NCBI RefSeq assembly: GCF_014284335.1
Contig: NZ_JACOGF010000006.1
Span: 287,326 to 351,325 of the forward strand
Source: Undibacterium hunanense
Lineage (GTDB): Bacteria; Pseudomonadota; Gammaproteobacteria; Burkholderiales; Burkholderiaceae_D
Direction of reading: 5' to 3'
Length of the DNA: 64,000 bases
Numbering within the stretch: the first letter of the stretch is position 1; the number at the start of each line of letters is the position of its first letter. Under the pieces are notes generated by a model. It saw only the letters and a program-made list of their open reading frames with translations, was not told the DNA's origin and made no database searches. Below, piece after piece: positions 54,410 through 63,086 of the stretch. The translations under genes were made by a program, and so were the position numbers.

Positions 54410-56272
54410 TTATTCCTGTTCTGCTGTAGCATCCGTTTGTGCCTGGACGCTGGCATCAATTCTTGCTTGAGTATCTGCCGGTGGCTCAGCTGCTGCTGAT
54501 TGCTGGCCGCCCTGGGCCTGCTGGGCGGCTGCCTGCTGCTGCGCTGCTGCCTGTTGGGCCTGCTGGGCTTGTTGCAATTGCTGTTGATTAGCCTGGTTCA
54601 ATGCGGCCAATACCTGATCACGTGGTCCGAAAGCCTGTGCCGCGCCATCGCGCAGCAACAACAGCTTGGTCGTCGCGCCAAGAATGGTCGTGCGGTGCGT
54701 GATCAGTACGATAGTTTTGCCACGCATACGCAAATCATTAACCGCCATCACCAATGCCTGTTCACCGACATCATCGAGGTTGGAGTTTGGTTCATCAAGA
54801 ACCAGCAAAGATGGATCGTCATACATGGCACGTGCCAGACCGATACGTTGTTTCTGACCACCAGACAAACCTGCACCACCGTCACCCAGACGAGTGTCGT
54901 AGCCCTGCGGGAAATGCAAAATCATGTCATGCACACCGGCACGCTTGGCTGCCAGGATGACTTTTTCTGAATCCACATCACCGAAACGGGCAATGTTTTC
55001 AGCAACGCTACCGCCAAACAGTTCAATGTCTTGTGGCAGGTAACCAATATGCGGGCCCAGTTGATCTTTATTCCATTGATAAATATCAGCACCGTCCAGA
55101 CGTACTTTGCCAACAGCTGCAGGCCATACACCAACCAGCAATCGTGCCAGTGTCGATTTGCCAGAACCTGAAGGACCGATCACACCCAGCACATCGCCTG
55201 GTTGCAATGCGAAACCCAGGGCTTTCAAAACAACGACGGTAGAGCCAGGGGCTGCTGCGGTGACACCTTCAACGGACAGGGCACCTTGTGGTTTAGGCAA
55301 ATCCATGCCGGCTTTACGTGCAGGATTAGCACCCAGCAATTCGTTCAGGCGGTCATAGGCACTCTTGACGCTGCTCCATTGTTTCCATACACCGATCAAC
55401 TGATCAATAGGACCTGTTGCTTTACCCAACAGGATGGAACCGGCAATCATCATACCTGGCGACATTTTGCCTTCGATCACCAGCAATGCACCAAAACCCA
55501 GTACCAGCGACTGTACCGAAACACGTACAAATTTACTGACAGAGGTGATAATGCCTGACTTCTCACTGGCTTCTGCCTGCAATTGCAGGAAACGGCCATG
55601 CAGTTTGAACCAGCGTGACATCAGATTAGGCAACATGCCCATGGCTTCAATCACTTCTGCATTACGCAGATTGTTGGTGGCCAGATTGCTGGAAGCAATC
55701 GCCATGGCATTCGCTTCTGCCAGTGGCTTTTTGGAGACCACTTCATTGGCGTACGCCAGGATAACCATGATGATCACCGCACCCAGAGCGAACAGGCCCA
55801 GATAGACGTCAAACATGAAGATGACTGCCAGATAAAACGGAAACCAGGGTGCGTCAAAGAAGGCAAACAAACCGCTACCTGTCAGGAACTGACGGATTTG
55901 CGTCAAATCCTGCAAAGCCTGGCCGGCATTACCACCGCCACGCTTCAGGTTTTGTTCAAACGCAGCCGTGTAGATACGCTTGTTCATTTGCATATCGAGC
56001 TTGGCACCAAGGCGTATCACAACGAAGCTGCGGATATATTCCAGCGCGCTCATCAATGCGTAGGCACCCAGCATCAACATGGTCAGCATCAGCAAGGTAA
56101 TTTCGTTGCGGCTTTGCAAAACGCGGTCATATACCTGCAACATGTACAGGGATGGTGCCAGCATGAGCAAATTGATAATGGCACTGAAAATGCCAACGGT
56201 TCTAAATGCACTCCTGAACGTCATCAAGACTTGTGCAATTTCAGTTTGTGGGGCTTTAAGTTTCGAGATCAT
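54410..56272 (-). CDS. Type I secretion ABC transporter (PrtD/RsaD type)
   Basis: This 620-aa exporter half has six membrane segments (about 25-300) and an ATPase: Walker A GPSGSGKST at 366-374, signature LSGGQ 469-473, Walker B LLVLDEP 489-495, H-loop ITHR. There is no N-terminal C39 peptidase or CLD, as in PrtD/RsaD exporters of RTX proteases and S-layers. Residues 560-620 are a Gln/Ala-rich low-complexity tail (QQQLQQAQQAQQAAAQQQ and more). ATG 56272 is used; TTG 56293 adds seven residues with no ribosome site. First gene of the exporter operon. Confidence 0.94.
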   Translation of the reverse strand: MISKLKAPQTEIAQVLMTFRSAFRTVGIFSAIINLLMLAPSLYMLQVYDRVLQSRNEITLLMLTMLMLGAYALMSALEYIRSFVVIRLGAKLDMQMNKRIYTAAFEQNLKRGGGNAGQALQDLTQIRQFLTGSGLFAFFDAPWFPFYLAVIFMFDVYLGLFALGAVIIMVILAYANEVVSKKPLAEANAMAIASSNLATNNLRNAEVIEAMGMLPNLMSRWFKLHGRFLQLQAEASEKSGIITSVSKFVRVSVQSLVLGFGALLVIEGKMSPGMMIAGSILLGKATGPIDQLIGVWKQWSSVKSAYDRLNELLGANPARKAGMDLPKPQGALSVEGVTAAAPGSTVVVLKALGFALQPGDVLGVIGPSGSGKSTLARLLVGVWPAAVGKVRLDGADIYQWNKDQLGPHIGYLPQDIELFGGSVAENIARFGDVDSEKVILAAKRAGVHDMILHFPQGYDTRLGDGGAGLSGGQKQRIGLARAMYDDPSLLVLDEPNSNLDDVGEQALVMAVNDLRMRGKTIVLITHRTTILGATTKLLLLRDGAAQAFGPRDQVLAALNQANQQQLQQAQQAQQAAAQQQAAAQQAQGGQQSAAAEPPADTQARIDASVQAQTDATAEQE

Positions 56273-56386
56273 TTGTATTCTTTGCACATTCAAGTGCTAA
56301 AAACAGCCAATTTAATTGGGATACTGCCTGATGCGATAATGAAGAAGCGCTGTCACTACTTGTAACTACTTGAGCACCTCGAGACA

Positions 56387-56439
56387 AGGCCGCATTATCC
56401 CTGTTCGCAAATCAATTAAATGTGACCTACATCACATTT
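56387..56439 (-). promoter_or_regulatory. CRP-class promoter of the type I secretion operon
   Basis: AAATGTGA (56418-56425), six bases, TCACATTT (56432-56439) is a perfect inverted repeat and matches the E. coli CRP consensus halves exactly. On the minus strand a -10-like GATAAT stands at 56399-56394, putting a start near 56387; the CRP site centre would be at about -41.5, the class II position. The start is 115 nt before the exporter ATG. Start position and CRP dependence are inferred. Confidence 0.6.
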
Positions 56440-56520
56440 TTCGAAAGCGTAACACAAGTAAATTTGATTTTAAATGTGTTTTGTTTCTTCTTTCTTGAAA
56501 ATATTACATACCCCCCCCTG

Positions 56521-56554
56521 TATATCGATAATTACCAATGAAGTTATCGATATA
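56521..56554. promoter_or_regulatory. 11-bp inverted repeat in the exporter upstream region
   Basis: TATATCGATAA (56521-56531) and TTATCGATATA (56544-56554) are perfect arms with a 12-nt spacer. It may be an operator (dimer spaced by about two turns) or a cruciform. A run of eight Cs (56511-56518) precedes it. Confidence 0.45.
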
Positions 56555-56652
56555 CTCCCATCACTTTGTGTTTTATATTTTTTGAAAAAAGAAATGGAAA
56601 ATGTAAAGAATGATCATTAAAAGATCATTTCCGGAGGAAAATATTTGCTGTC

Positions 56653-56672
56653 TTTGTGATTAAAATCACAGA
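56653..56672. promoter_or_regulatory. Second CRP-like site
   Basis: TGTGA (56655-56659), TTAAAA, TCACA (56666-56670) is a second perfect TGTGA-N6-TCACA palindrome, 234 bp from the first. It lies in the same 506-nt AT-rich gap (56294-56799), which has no gene. Confidence 0.5.
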
Positions 56673-56735
56673 AATGACACAAAACTGAATGTGATGAAGG
56701 AACTACGCCGACGCCGTAAAAACAGGATGCCGAAT

Positions 56736-56768
56736 AAAAAAACGCCCCACAATATCCGTTGTGGGGCG
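56736..56768 (-). terminator. Terminator of the GT4 gene
   Basis: On the minus strand CGCCCCACAA pairs with TTGTGGGGCG over 6 nt and is followed by seven Ts. It separates the glycan block from the exporter operon. Confidence 0.85.
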
Positions 56769-56799
56769 CGAGTTCTTAATGGTCTTGCTGGCTATGGGG

Positions 56800-58107
56800 T
56801 TATTTTAACTCAATTACGACCGTGTTTACCAGCGATTGTGCCGATATATCCACAGCATTGTTAACTTTTGTTTCAGTTACCAGAGAGTGCACCCATTCCA
56901 GCTGGGCAGGCAAACAAACGCGTTGCAAATCATAAAACTCACAGGCAAAACGTCTGGCGCTGGCCCCCAGCCTTTGCCTGGTATCGGGCTGATCAAGCAA
57001 GTCGCATACTTCTTTTGCGAGACCACTAACATCAAAGAAATTCACCAAACGGCCAGTTTCATCGTGGCGTATTGCTTCGCGCAATGGCTGTGTGTCGGAT
57101 GCAACAATGGCACAGCCTGCACTCATGGCTTCCAGCAAGCTCCAGGACAGCACGAAAGGGTAAGTCAGATAGACATGCACTCTGGACAACTGTAGCAGAG
57201 GAATAAAGTGCTGGTAGGGAATATTGCCAAGGAAGTGAATGCGCTTCAACGCCGTTTCTGGCATCAGATGCTTCACTTCATTGTAGAAGATGTCTTTCCA
57301 CGACTGACCGGTAGCGGATTTGGCACCGTAGCTGACGTCATCACCACCCACCAGCAAGACATGGGCATTCGGGCGCTCGGCCAATATCTGTGGCAGGGCT
57401 CGCATGAAGATGTGGTAACCGCGATACGGTTCCAGATTGCGATTGACGAAAGTAATTACTTCATCATCGCGGGTCAGAACCATGCCATTACCAAGACTCA
57501 TGGATACGGCTGGATTAGGGGCAATGAGGTCGGTATTGATGCCGTCATGAATGACGCTGATGCGCTCCCGGAATGAGCTGGGAAAGGTACTGGCCTGCCA
57601 GTGCGTCGGCGAAATGGCCGCATCCGCCAGCGGCATATGCAGCAGATTGTTAATGTTCTTGAGCTGGACCTTGCATATCTGATCGATGGAGTCGGTAGGA
57701 AATTCCGGGTCAAAACCGACGTCGGCCCCTTTGGGGTGATAAAAGAATTCGCCATAAATACCCAGTTTGGCATCTGGCCAGACTTCTTTCAGGAACAGAC
57801 TTTCCCCCCAACCTGGATGAGCAATGATGACATCGGGGCTAAATCCGGCTTCGCGCAGTTGCAGGGCGGCACGCATGGCTGCTTCACCACGAATGACTTT
57901 GGGTTCGGCATCCGCCAGCCATGGATGAATCTCTTTCGATGTGCCACGCGCCACCTGGTAGGAAATGATTTTCACGCCATTCCATACTGCTGGTGCGTTT
58001 TTCTGCATCGTCAGGGCCAGCACTTCATTCGATGCATCGGCCGCCAACACGGGGGCCAGATGAGTGAACTGACCTGGAAAGTTTTGATGAACGAACAGAA
58101 TTTTCAT
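56800..58107 (-). CDS. Glycosyltransferase family 4 protein
   Basis: This 435-aa GT-B enzyme has an N-terminal MKILFVHQNFPGQFTHLAPVLA and C-terminal donor half with NRNLEPYRGYHIFMRALPQIL, LLGNIPYQHFIPLLQLSRVHVYLTYPFVLSWSLLEAMSAGCAIVASDTQPLREAI, where the EAMS acidic residue contacts the sugar nucleotide. The enzyme would transfer a sugar onto a glycan or protein. Position among methyltransferases and a TPR protein next to a surface protein suggests it decorates that protein or its polysaccharide anchor; the acceptor is unknown. A terminator follows. Confidence 0.9.
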   Translation of the reverse strand: MKILFVHQNFPGQFTHLAPVLAADASNEVLALTMQKNAPAVWNGVKIISYQVARGTSKEIHPWLADAEPKVIRGEAAMRAALQLREAGFSPDVIIAHPGWGESLFLKEVWPDAKLGIYGEFFYHPKGADVGFDPEFPTDSIDQICKVQLKNINNLLHMPLADAAISPTHWQASTFPSSFRERISVIHDGINTDLIAPNPAVSMSLGNGMVLTRDDEVITFVNRNLEPYRGYHIFMRALPQILAERPNAHVLLVGGDDVSYGAKSATGQSWKDIFYNEVKHLMPETALKRIHFLGNIPYQHFIPLLQLSRVHVYLTYPFVLSWSLLEAMSAGCAIVASDTQPLREAIRHDETGRLVNFFDVSGLAKEVCDLLDQPDTRQRLGASARRFACEFYDLQRVCLPAQLEWVHSLVTETKVNNAVDISAQSLVNTVVIELK

Positions 58108-58204
58108 GGTGCGTGTAGGCTGAAATATCGGGAAAACTTGATTATCACAGTATAAACGTTAATCAGATCATTGAATTAATGATTGCACCGAAAAACACCT
58201 ATGT

Positions 58205-59830
58205 TTAGCCCTGCACTGATCGCAATACATGGTGATTGAATGCTTGCTGTACAGCATCCGGGCGCAGGTGATGCACATCTATGTGCCACTGCTGGTTGGA
58301 TCTGCCGTTTCCAGCATCCGTCATGGAAAACACATCCAAAAAATCCATACCCAGTTGCAAGGCTTGTTGTTGCAAGGACTGGTTAAACAAAGATAACAAG
58401 TTGCCAAATTCCGCCCGTTCTTCGACGCTACCCACACCGTCTGCCAGATTGGCCGCCGGGACGCCACTGATGATGATTTTTTGTTGCCGACCTTCAGTGA
58501 ATACAACGAGTTGCTTCAGATAGGCGGCTATCGTGTCATGGATAAATTGCTGTAGGCTAATGGCAGATGTTTTTTTCCAGGCCTTTAAAATACCGCCATC
58601 AATACGACAATCAATTTCCCCGACAGTAATCAGGACAGTTGCCCCAATGGGAAAAGATTGCAGAAATGTAGCCAGACGCTGTTTGTAATGATTGTCTGCC
58701 TGATTACCGATGCGCCACTGGGTACATCCTTCTATCCAGTGCCCTTTACATTGCCAGACCTTACCGGCATAACTGACAAGCAGTTGATGCGTAGACAGCA
58801 TGTGACTTTCGCCAATGACATACAAAATGTCTGTGGGCGATCCGGCATTCAATTGTGGTTGCGATCTGAACTGCTGCCACCATGCCTGTATTTTCAGCAT
58901 GTAGACACAATAAATCAACGAACCCTGGTCTTTTATGCCGCTGTTCTCAAGCATGCCGCTAGCCACGTTCAGCAAGGGTTCTACATTGGCCTGATTGCCA
59001 TACAGGTAATGCAGGATAGCCAGTTGCAACGCTGCATTGTGTCTGGTAAAACCTTCTGCATGTAACTCCAGGGATTTTGCGTAATACTGACTGGCCGCTT
59101 GCAGATTGCCTAATTTTGCACAGGCATTGGCCAGGGAGGAATGCAATTCTGCATTCCCGGGTGCAAGGCTTAAACCAAGTTGATAACTTTGCGCAGCTTC
59201 AGGCAAGCGCCCCAGCTTTTGCAATGCATTACCCTGATTATTCAATGCCTGAAAATGCCGGGGATTAAGACGCAAAACCTGTTGATAATCACTCAGCGCT
59301 TCGGCATAGCGCCGCATATCCAGATAAAGATTGCCGCGATTAAAATAGACATCCAGGTAATCGGGCTGCAACTGCAAAGCGCGTTCATAACAGGCCAGGG
59401 CTTCTGTATGACGGGCCAGCGCACTCAAGGCACTCCCTTTATTGTTGATCACTTCAGGAAAATCCGGCATGACCGACAGAAAGCGCTCGTAGCTGGCAAT
59501 GGCAGCTTCGTGGCGCCCTGAATCCATCATCAGATTGCCGTAAGTGGCATGCACCGGCAAGTTCGCAGGATTGATTTTGACAGCACGCTCGACCAGACTC
59601 AGGGCTTCTTCCAATTGATGCTGGCCACGCCGTATCATGCCCAAAAAATGCAGGGCATCGAAATTGACCCCATCAATGGACAAGACTTGAAGATAGCGTT
59701 CAGCTGCTTCGACCAGTTGTCCATCCTTGTGCAAGGCCAGCGCTTCCTGTATCAGTCTGGCTGCTTTAAGCGCATCTTTATTAGCTGGTTTTGGCTTGTT
59801 GCCATGAGCCTGAACTGAATTTTTACGCAT
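58205..59830 (-). CDS. TPR protein with SGNH-like C-terminal domain
   Basis: At 541 aa this has about nine TPR units (about 20-310; for example FPEVINNKGSALSALARHTEALACYERALQLQPD) and a C-terminal region (about 335-541) that resembles the SGNH hydrolase fold: DILYVIGESHMLS (possible nucleophile Ser), ITVGEIDCRIDGG, KIIISGVPAAN and DVHHLRPDAVQQAF (possible Asp-His). Such fusions are seen in surface-polysaccharide loci and may transfer or remove acyl groups. ATG 59830 is used; the frame runs 31 residues further with no support. It starts 20 nt after the methyltransferase. Confidence 0.75.
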   Translation of the reverse strand: MRKNSVQAHGNKPKPANKDALKAARLIQEALALHKDGQLVEAAERYLQVLSIDGVNFDALHFLGMIRRGQHQLEEALSLVERAVKINPANLPVHATYGNLMMDSGRHEAAIASYERFLSVMPDFPEVINNKGSALSALARHTEALACYERALQLQPDYLDVYFNRGNLYLDMRRYAEALSDYQQVLRLNPRHFQALNNQGNALQKLGRLPEAAQSYQLGLSLAPGNAELHSSLANACAKLGNLQAASQYYAKSLELHAEGFTRHNAALQLAILHYLYGNQANVEPLLNVASGMLENSGIKDQGSLIYCVYMLKIQAWWQQFRSQPQLNAGSPTDILYVIGESHMLSTHQLLVSYAGKVWQCKGHWIEGCTQWRIGNQADNHYKQRLATFLQSFPIGATVLITVGEIDCRIDGGILKAWKKTSAISLQQFIHDTIAAYLKQLVVFTEGRQQKIIISGVPAANLADGVGSVEERAEFGNLLSLFNQSLQQQALQLGMDFLDVFSMTDAGNGRSNQQWHIDVHHLRPDAVQQAFNHHVLRSVQG

Positions 59831-59850
59831 CGCTATCCAGGTAGATCTGA

Positions 59851-60444
59851 TTATCTCAATTGCGCGCGCAAGAGGTTTTCCACTTCTGGGATAGGCCTGG
59901 CATTTTTGCTGGCAACCGCCCACAGATCAAATGCAGATGGACGTGCAGCCGCAACTACGGTTTTAAAACCGGCACCAGCAAGTACATTCATCAATACCTT
60001 TTGGGTAAATCCACAACGATGTGCCATGTAGAGGTTACCTCTTTCCATCGCCGCTCTGTGCCCATACAAGATATCCAGCGGTGAAATCGGTCCCGCAGGC
60101 GAAATATAGGCAGGTTCGAGCAGTTTATCTTCGGCGACCAACTTGCAGACTGATAACAGATCTGGGCAAGTCACCACGAAAATACCATCGTCCTTCAACA
60201 CCCGTAAAATTTCATTCAGGGCGACAGGTACCTCATGTGGATACAGGTGTTCAATATTGTGCGATGAATAGACTGCATCAATGGACCCGGCCTCTACTGC
60301 ACTCATGTCAGTCAGCGTACCCTGGATATCAGGGTTCACCGTAGCATCAATATCAAACCGTACTTCCTGCCAGTCATCGGACTGAAAGTATGGCGTGGTT
60401 CCTGTCTTGTTTTGTGGCCCGCAGCCAACATGTAGTAATTTCAA
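59851..60444 (-). CDS. SAM-dependent methyltransferase (class I)
   Basis: This 197-aa protein has motif I LLHVGCGPQNK, motif II region VRFDIDATVNPDIQG, motif III DAVYSSHNIEHLYPHEVPVALNEILRVLKDDGIFVVTCPDL. It belongs to the small-methyltransferase type found in glycan loci. TTG 60444 is chosen as start: AGGTGG lies 5 nt upstream and MKLLHVGCGP is the usual N-terminus; the longer TTG 60471 frame would begin inside a terminator. Substrate unknown, possibly a sugar or lipid. The TPR gene follows 20 nt later. Confidence 0.85.
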   Translation of the reverse strand: MKLLHVGCGPQNKTGTTPYFQSDDWQEVRFDIDATVNPDIQGTLTDMSAVEAGSIDAVYSSHNIEHLYPHEVPVALNEILRVLKDDGIFVVTCPDLLSVCKLVAEDKLLEPAYISPAGPISPLDILYGHRAAMERGNLYMAHRCGFTQKVLMNVLAGAGFKTVVAAARPSAFDLWAVASKNARPIPEVENLLRAQLR

Positions 60445-60473
60445 GCTATCCACCTGAGAGAGTAGGGCCAAAG

Positions 60474-60498
60474 AAAATGGGGCAAATTTTGCCCCATT
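60474..60498 (-). terminator. Terminator of the SapC gene
   Basis: AATGGGGCAAA and TTTGCCCCATT are perfect 11-bp arms around one T; on the minus strand TTTTCTTT follows. It stands just before the methyltransferase start. Confidence 0.7.
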
Positions 60499-60534
60499 CC
60501 GATGTCATTCATGACGACATAAGACGCCTGTGAC

Positions 60535-61239
60535 TTATTGAACCTGCTCTGGACGAGAAGACGCCAACGCCACTTTCGACAAATGACGGAAAGAAGCCCA
60601 GTGCAATTCCAGCAATGCCATCAGGCCACTACGCACCCAGCGTGCCAGGGTAGCGTCGTCAAGTGCCATGACTTTTTCACGTTCAACCACGCGGAAACCA
60701 CCGATCAGGTGGACATCAGTGCCTTCACGGAAACTCAGGTCTTTGGCAACCAACACACCGCTTGTTTCCAGTTCATTCATGACCGCACGGCCTTCACGCA
60801 GGTTTTTTTCATAGCTGTTGAGCAACTCAATCACTTTATCGAAGTAAGGATTCAATTCAGATTTGTCTGTGAATACCGGTTCGCCTTCAGTTGCATTGAA
60901 TTGCGGCGCATCCATATCCGCTGCCAGCAAATATTCGTCTGTTGTACCAACGCGACCCAGGATGAATGGATAACGGCGTGCATGGACAGGTACATAGGTA
61001 TCCAGCCATTGATTTTTTTCATTCAAAAATACATTGCGCTCTCTTAAGCCAAGAACCGCCACTGCGTTCAACAAGCCATTAGGCGTGAACAGCACAGGGT
61101 AGAATTCAGCGGCTTCTGCGATTTCTATTGGTGCCAGCGGTGCAGTAGTCAAGCCACGCGCAAACGCAAAGTCAGCGGCTGGTTTGAAGCGCAAGGCGCC
61201 ATGCTGTGTTTTGTCCAGGGTCTGAGCATTTTGAAACAT
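60535..61239 (-). CDS. SapC-family protein
   Basis: This 234-aa protein has no signal or membrane segment. FAFARGLTTAPLAPIEIAEAAEFYPVLFT and VPVHARRYPFILGRVG match the SapC family, first found in the Campylobacter S-layer gene region, and often adjacent to S-layer, TPR or TonB genes; the biochemical role is unknown. GGAG lies 8 nt before the ATG. It is bounded by a terminator downstream and a 198-nt gap upstream, so it is probably its own transcript. Confidence 0.88.
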   Translation of the reverse strand: MFQNAQTLDKTQHGALRFKPAADFAFARGLTTAPLAPIEIAEAAEFYPVLFTPNGLLNAVAVLGLRERNVFLNEKNQWLDTYVPVHARRYPFILGRVGTTDEYLLAADMDAPQFNATEGEPVFTDKSELNPYFDKVIELLNSYEKNLREGRAVMNELETSGVLVAKDLSFREGTDVHLIGGFRVVEREKVMALDDATLARWVRSGLMALLELHWASFRHLSKVALASSRPEQVQ

Positions 61240-61437
61240 AATAAAACTCCAATAACTAGAAAAAGCCCATTTCCATTGTCGGCATGGGTGCTGCGCTAAA
61301 GTGAGCGCCAGGCAATTGTTTTTTATAACAACACGATTGTCAGAACAAAAGTGAGGCTATCGAGGAAAAAATCAAGTCCCGTATTGTATCAGCAGCGTGG
61401 ACAGATTCCAGTTTTTTCAAAACAGTTGGTAATTTTC

Positions 61438-62871
61438 TTATAACAACTTACGCCAGATAAACAGGTAACCCGGTATCGCCTGACGATTTTCCATCCGGAT
61501 TGTTTCTGGCGACATGTGCACTATGTCATAGCTACAATGGCTGGCAAGTTGTTGCAAATATCCGGTGCGGTGTGCATACCTGCCACTTGCACGCAAGCAA
61601 TATCCAGTCTCATCGGACGCTGGCAGCTCGTCGGCAGACTCTACAGAAAAGGCAAACAAGCCACCGGCAGGCAACAACCTCGCAATATCTGCCACAATGT
61701 CGTCAAGTCGTCCGATATAGACAAAAACATCTGCTGCAGTCACAAGGTCATAGCTGTTACTGGCTTCTTGTCGTGTCATCGTCAGCAAATCCGATTGTAT
61801 AAGGCGCTGGTATAGCTGCCTGGACTGGGCTTTGAGCAACATTTTCTCAGACAGATCAACACCAACCATGCTCGCTGCCATCGGTGCCAACTCTTTCCCT
61901 ACCAGACCCGTGCCGCAGCCTAAATCCAGCAAGCGCCATTTTTCCAGTGATGCTGCCCGATATTTACCCAATTCTGTCGCAATAACTACAGGAATATGGT
62001 ATTCAAGCACCTGCTGTAAATGTTGGTCAAAACGCTCGGCATAATCATCAAATACCTTACTGACGTAGGAATCCGGTGCCTGCGCGCTCTGCTCACCAGT
62101 CAACACCTTAATAAAGTGCAGGGCATTGCCTTGTTGAGGATTAAGTTCAACCGCACGCCGATAACTGCTGAGTGCCTTTTCTGACTGATCCAGATCTTTG
62201 TAGATATTCCCCAGGGTATTGTGTATTTCTGCAAAGGCTGGTTGCAATTGCGCTGCCTGCTCTGCACATTCAAGCGCAGCCACAAGATTTTTTTGCTTTT
62301 GGTAAATCAGGGCGAGGTTATTCCAGGGCTCAGCCAAAGCGCGGTTCAACATCAGTGCATGTCGATAAGACTGTATTGCCTCTTCAAGCCTGCCCAGATC
62401 CTTATAAATATTGCCGGTATTGTTGTATGCCTCGGCGTAATCGGGTTTCAGACCGCTGGCATGCTTAAAACATTGCAGGGCCTCATCAAACTGCGCATTT
62501 TCTCTGAATGCTGCTCCCAGGTTATTGTGGGCATAGGCGTTATTGGGATTGGTTTGCAGGGATAATCTGATCAAACTGATCGCACTTGTGTAATTTGTCC
62601 GTTGATGCGCAATAAGGCCGGACAAATGCAAGGCATCTGCATTCGCAGGAGCCAATTGCAAAATCTGCTGGTATGCCTGCTCTGCCTGCTCCAATTGCCC
62701 TTCACGGTGCAAGGCCATGCCTTGCACCAAATATTGCTCAATCAAAGCTTGCGTACTGGCTTTCTGCACTGCGGCGTCGGCGATATCCGCCTCGTGTTTC
62801 GCCATGCAACACTGTTTGTATTTTTTCCCGCTACCGCATGGACAGGGATCATTACGGCTGATTTTTTTCAT
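61438..62871 (-). CDS. SEC-C / TPR / methyltransferase fusion protein
   Basis: This 477-aa protein has an N-terminal SEC-C zinc motif (DPCPCGSGKKYKQCC, about 7-21), six or seven TPR units (about 40-260), and a C-terminal SAM methyltransferase (about 265-477): LLDLGCGTGLVGKELAPM, VGVDLSEKMLLKAQ, YDLVTAADVFVYIGRLDDIVADIARLLPAGG. Other SEC-C proteins (SecA, PDF-like) use it to bind SecB or ribosomes; here its role is unknown. The TPR may bring a large substrate to the methyltransferase. The start has no clear ribosome site. It faces the same way as the surface-protein gene and lies after it. Confidence 0.85.
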   Translation of the reverse strand: MKKISRNDPCPCGSGKKYKQCCMAKHEADIADAAVQKASTQALIEQYLVQGMALHREGQLEQAEQAYQQILQLAPANADALHLSGLIAHQRTNYTSAISLIRLSLQTNPNNAYAHNNLGAAFRENAQFDEALQCFKHASGLKPDYAEAYNNTGNIYKDLGRLEEAIQSYRHALMLNRALAEPWNNLALIYQKQKNLVAALECAEQAAQLQPAFAEIHNTLGNIYKDLDQSEKALSSYRRAVELNPQQGNALHFIKVLTGEQSAQAPDSYVSKVFDDYAERFDQHLQQVLEYHIPVVIATELGKYRAASLEKWRLLDLGCGTGLVGKELAPMAASMVGVDLSEKMLLKAQSRQLYQRLIQSDLLTMTRQEASNSYDLVTAADVFVYIGRLDDIVADIARLLPAGGLFAFSVESADELPASDETGYCLRASGRYAHRTGYLQQLASHCSYDIVHMSPETIRMENRQAIPGYLFIWRKLL

Positions 62872-62972
62872 AGGGGCGTTTGCTCAGATAAATGGCAACT
62901 GAAAAATAGTGACTAAAAGATGGCGACTGTTCAATAGGGAAGACATCATGATACCTATTTTCTCCGCGCTAT

Positions 62973-63007
62973 AAAAAAACCCACCGCTTTACAGAGGTGG
63001 GTTTTTT
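62973..63007. terminator. Terminator after the surface-protein gene
   Basis: AAACCCACC and GGTGGGTTT pair over a 10-nt loop with A/T runs on both sides, so it can act on both strands. It lies about 80 nt after the stop at 63087. Confidence 0.8.
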
Positions 63008-63015
63008 GTTTTGCC

Positions 63016-63043
63016 CAACAGGGAGGTTGTTCCCTCCCTGTTG
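63016..63043 (-). other. 11-bp hairpin between the stop codon and the terminator
   Basis: CAACAGGGAGG and CCTCCCTGTTG are perfect arms around 6 nt, with CCCA/TGGG extending it. With the next hairpin it makes a tandem pair at the 3' end, a layout that protects abundant mRNAs from exonucleases. Confidence 0.5.
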
Positions 63044-63086
63044 CATGGGTACCGGAGTACCCATTATTGCATTGCTTACTACTGAA

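Noticed and set aside
56511..56518. Eight-C run as phase-variation switch
   Set aside because: Only eight bases and outside the core promoter; no evidence of length change.
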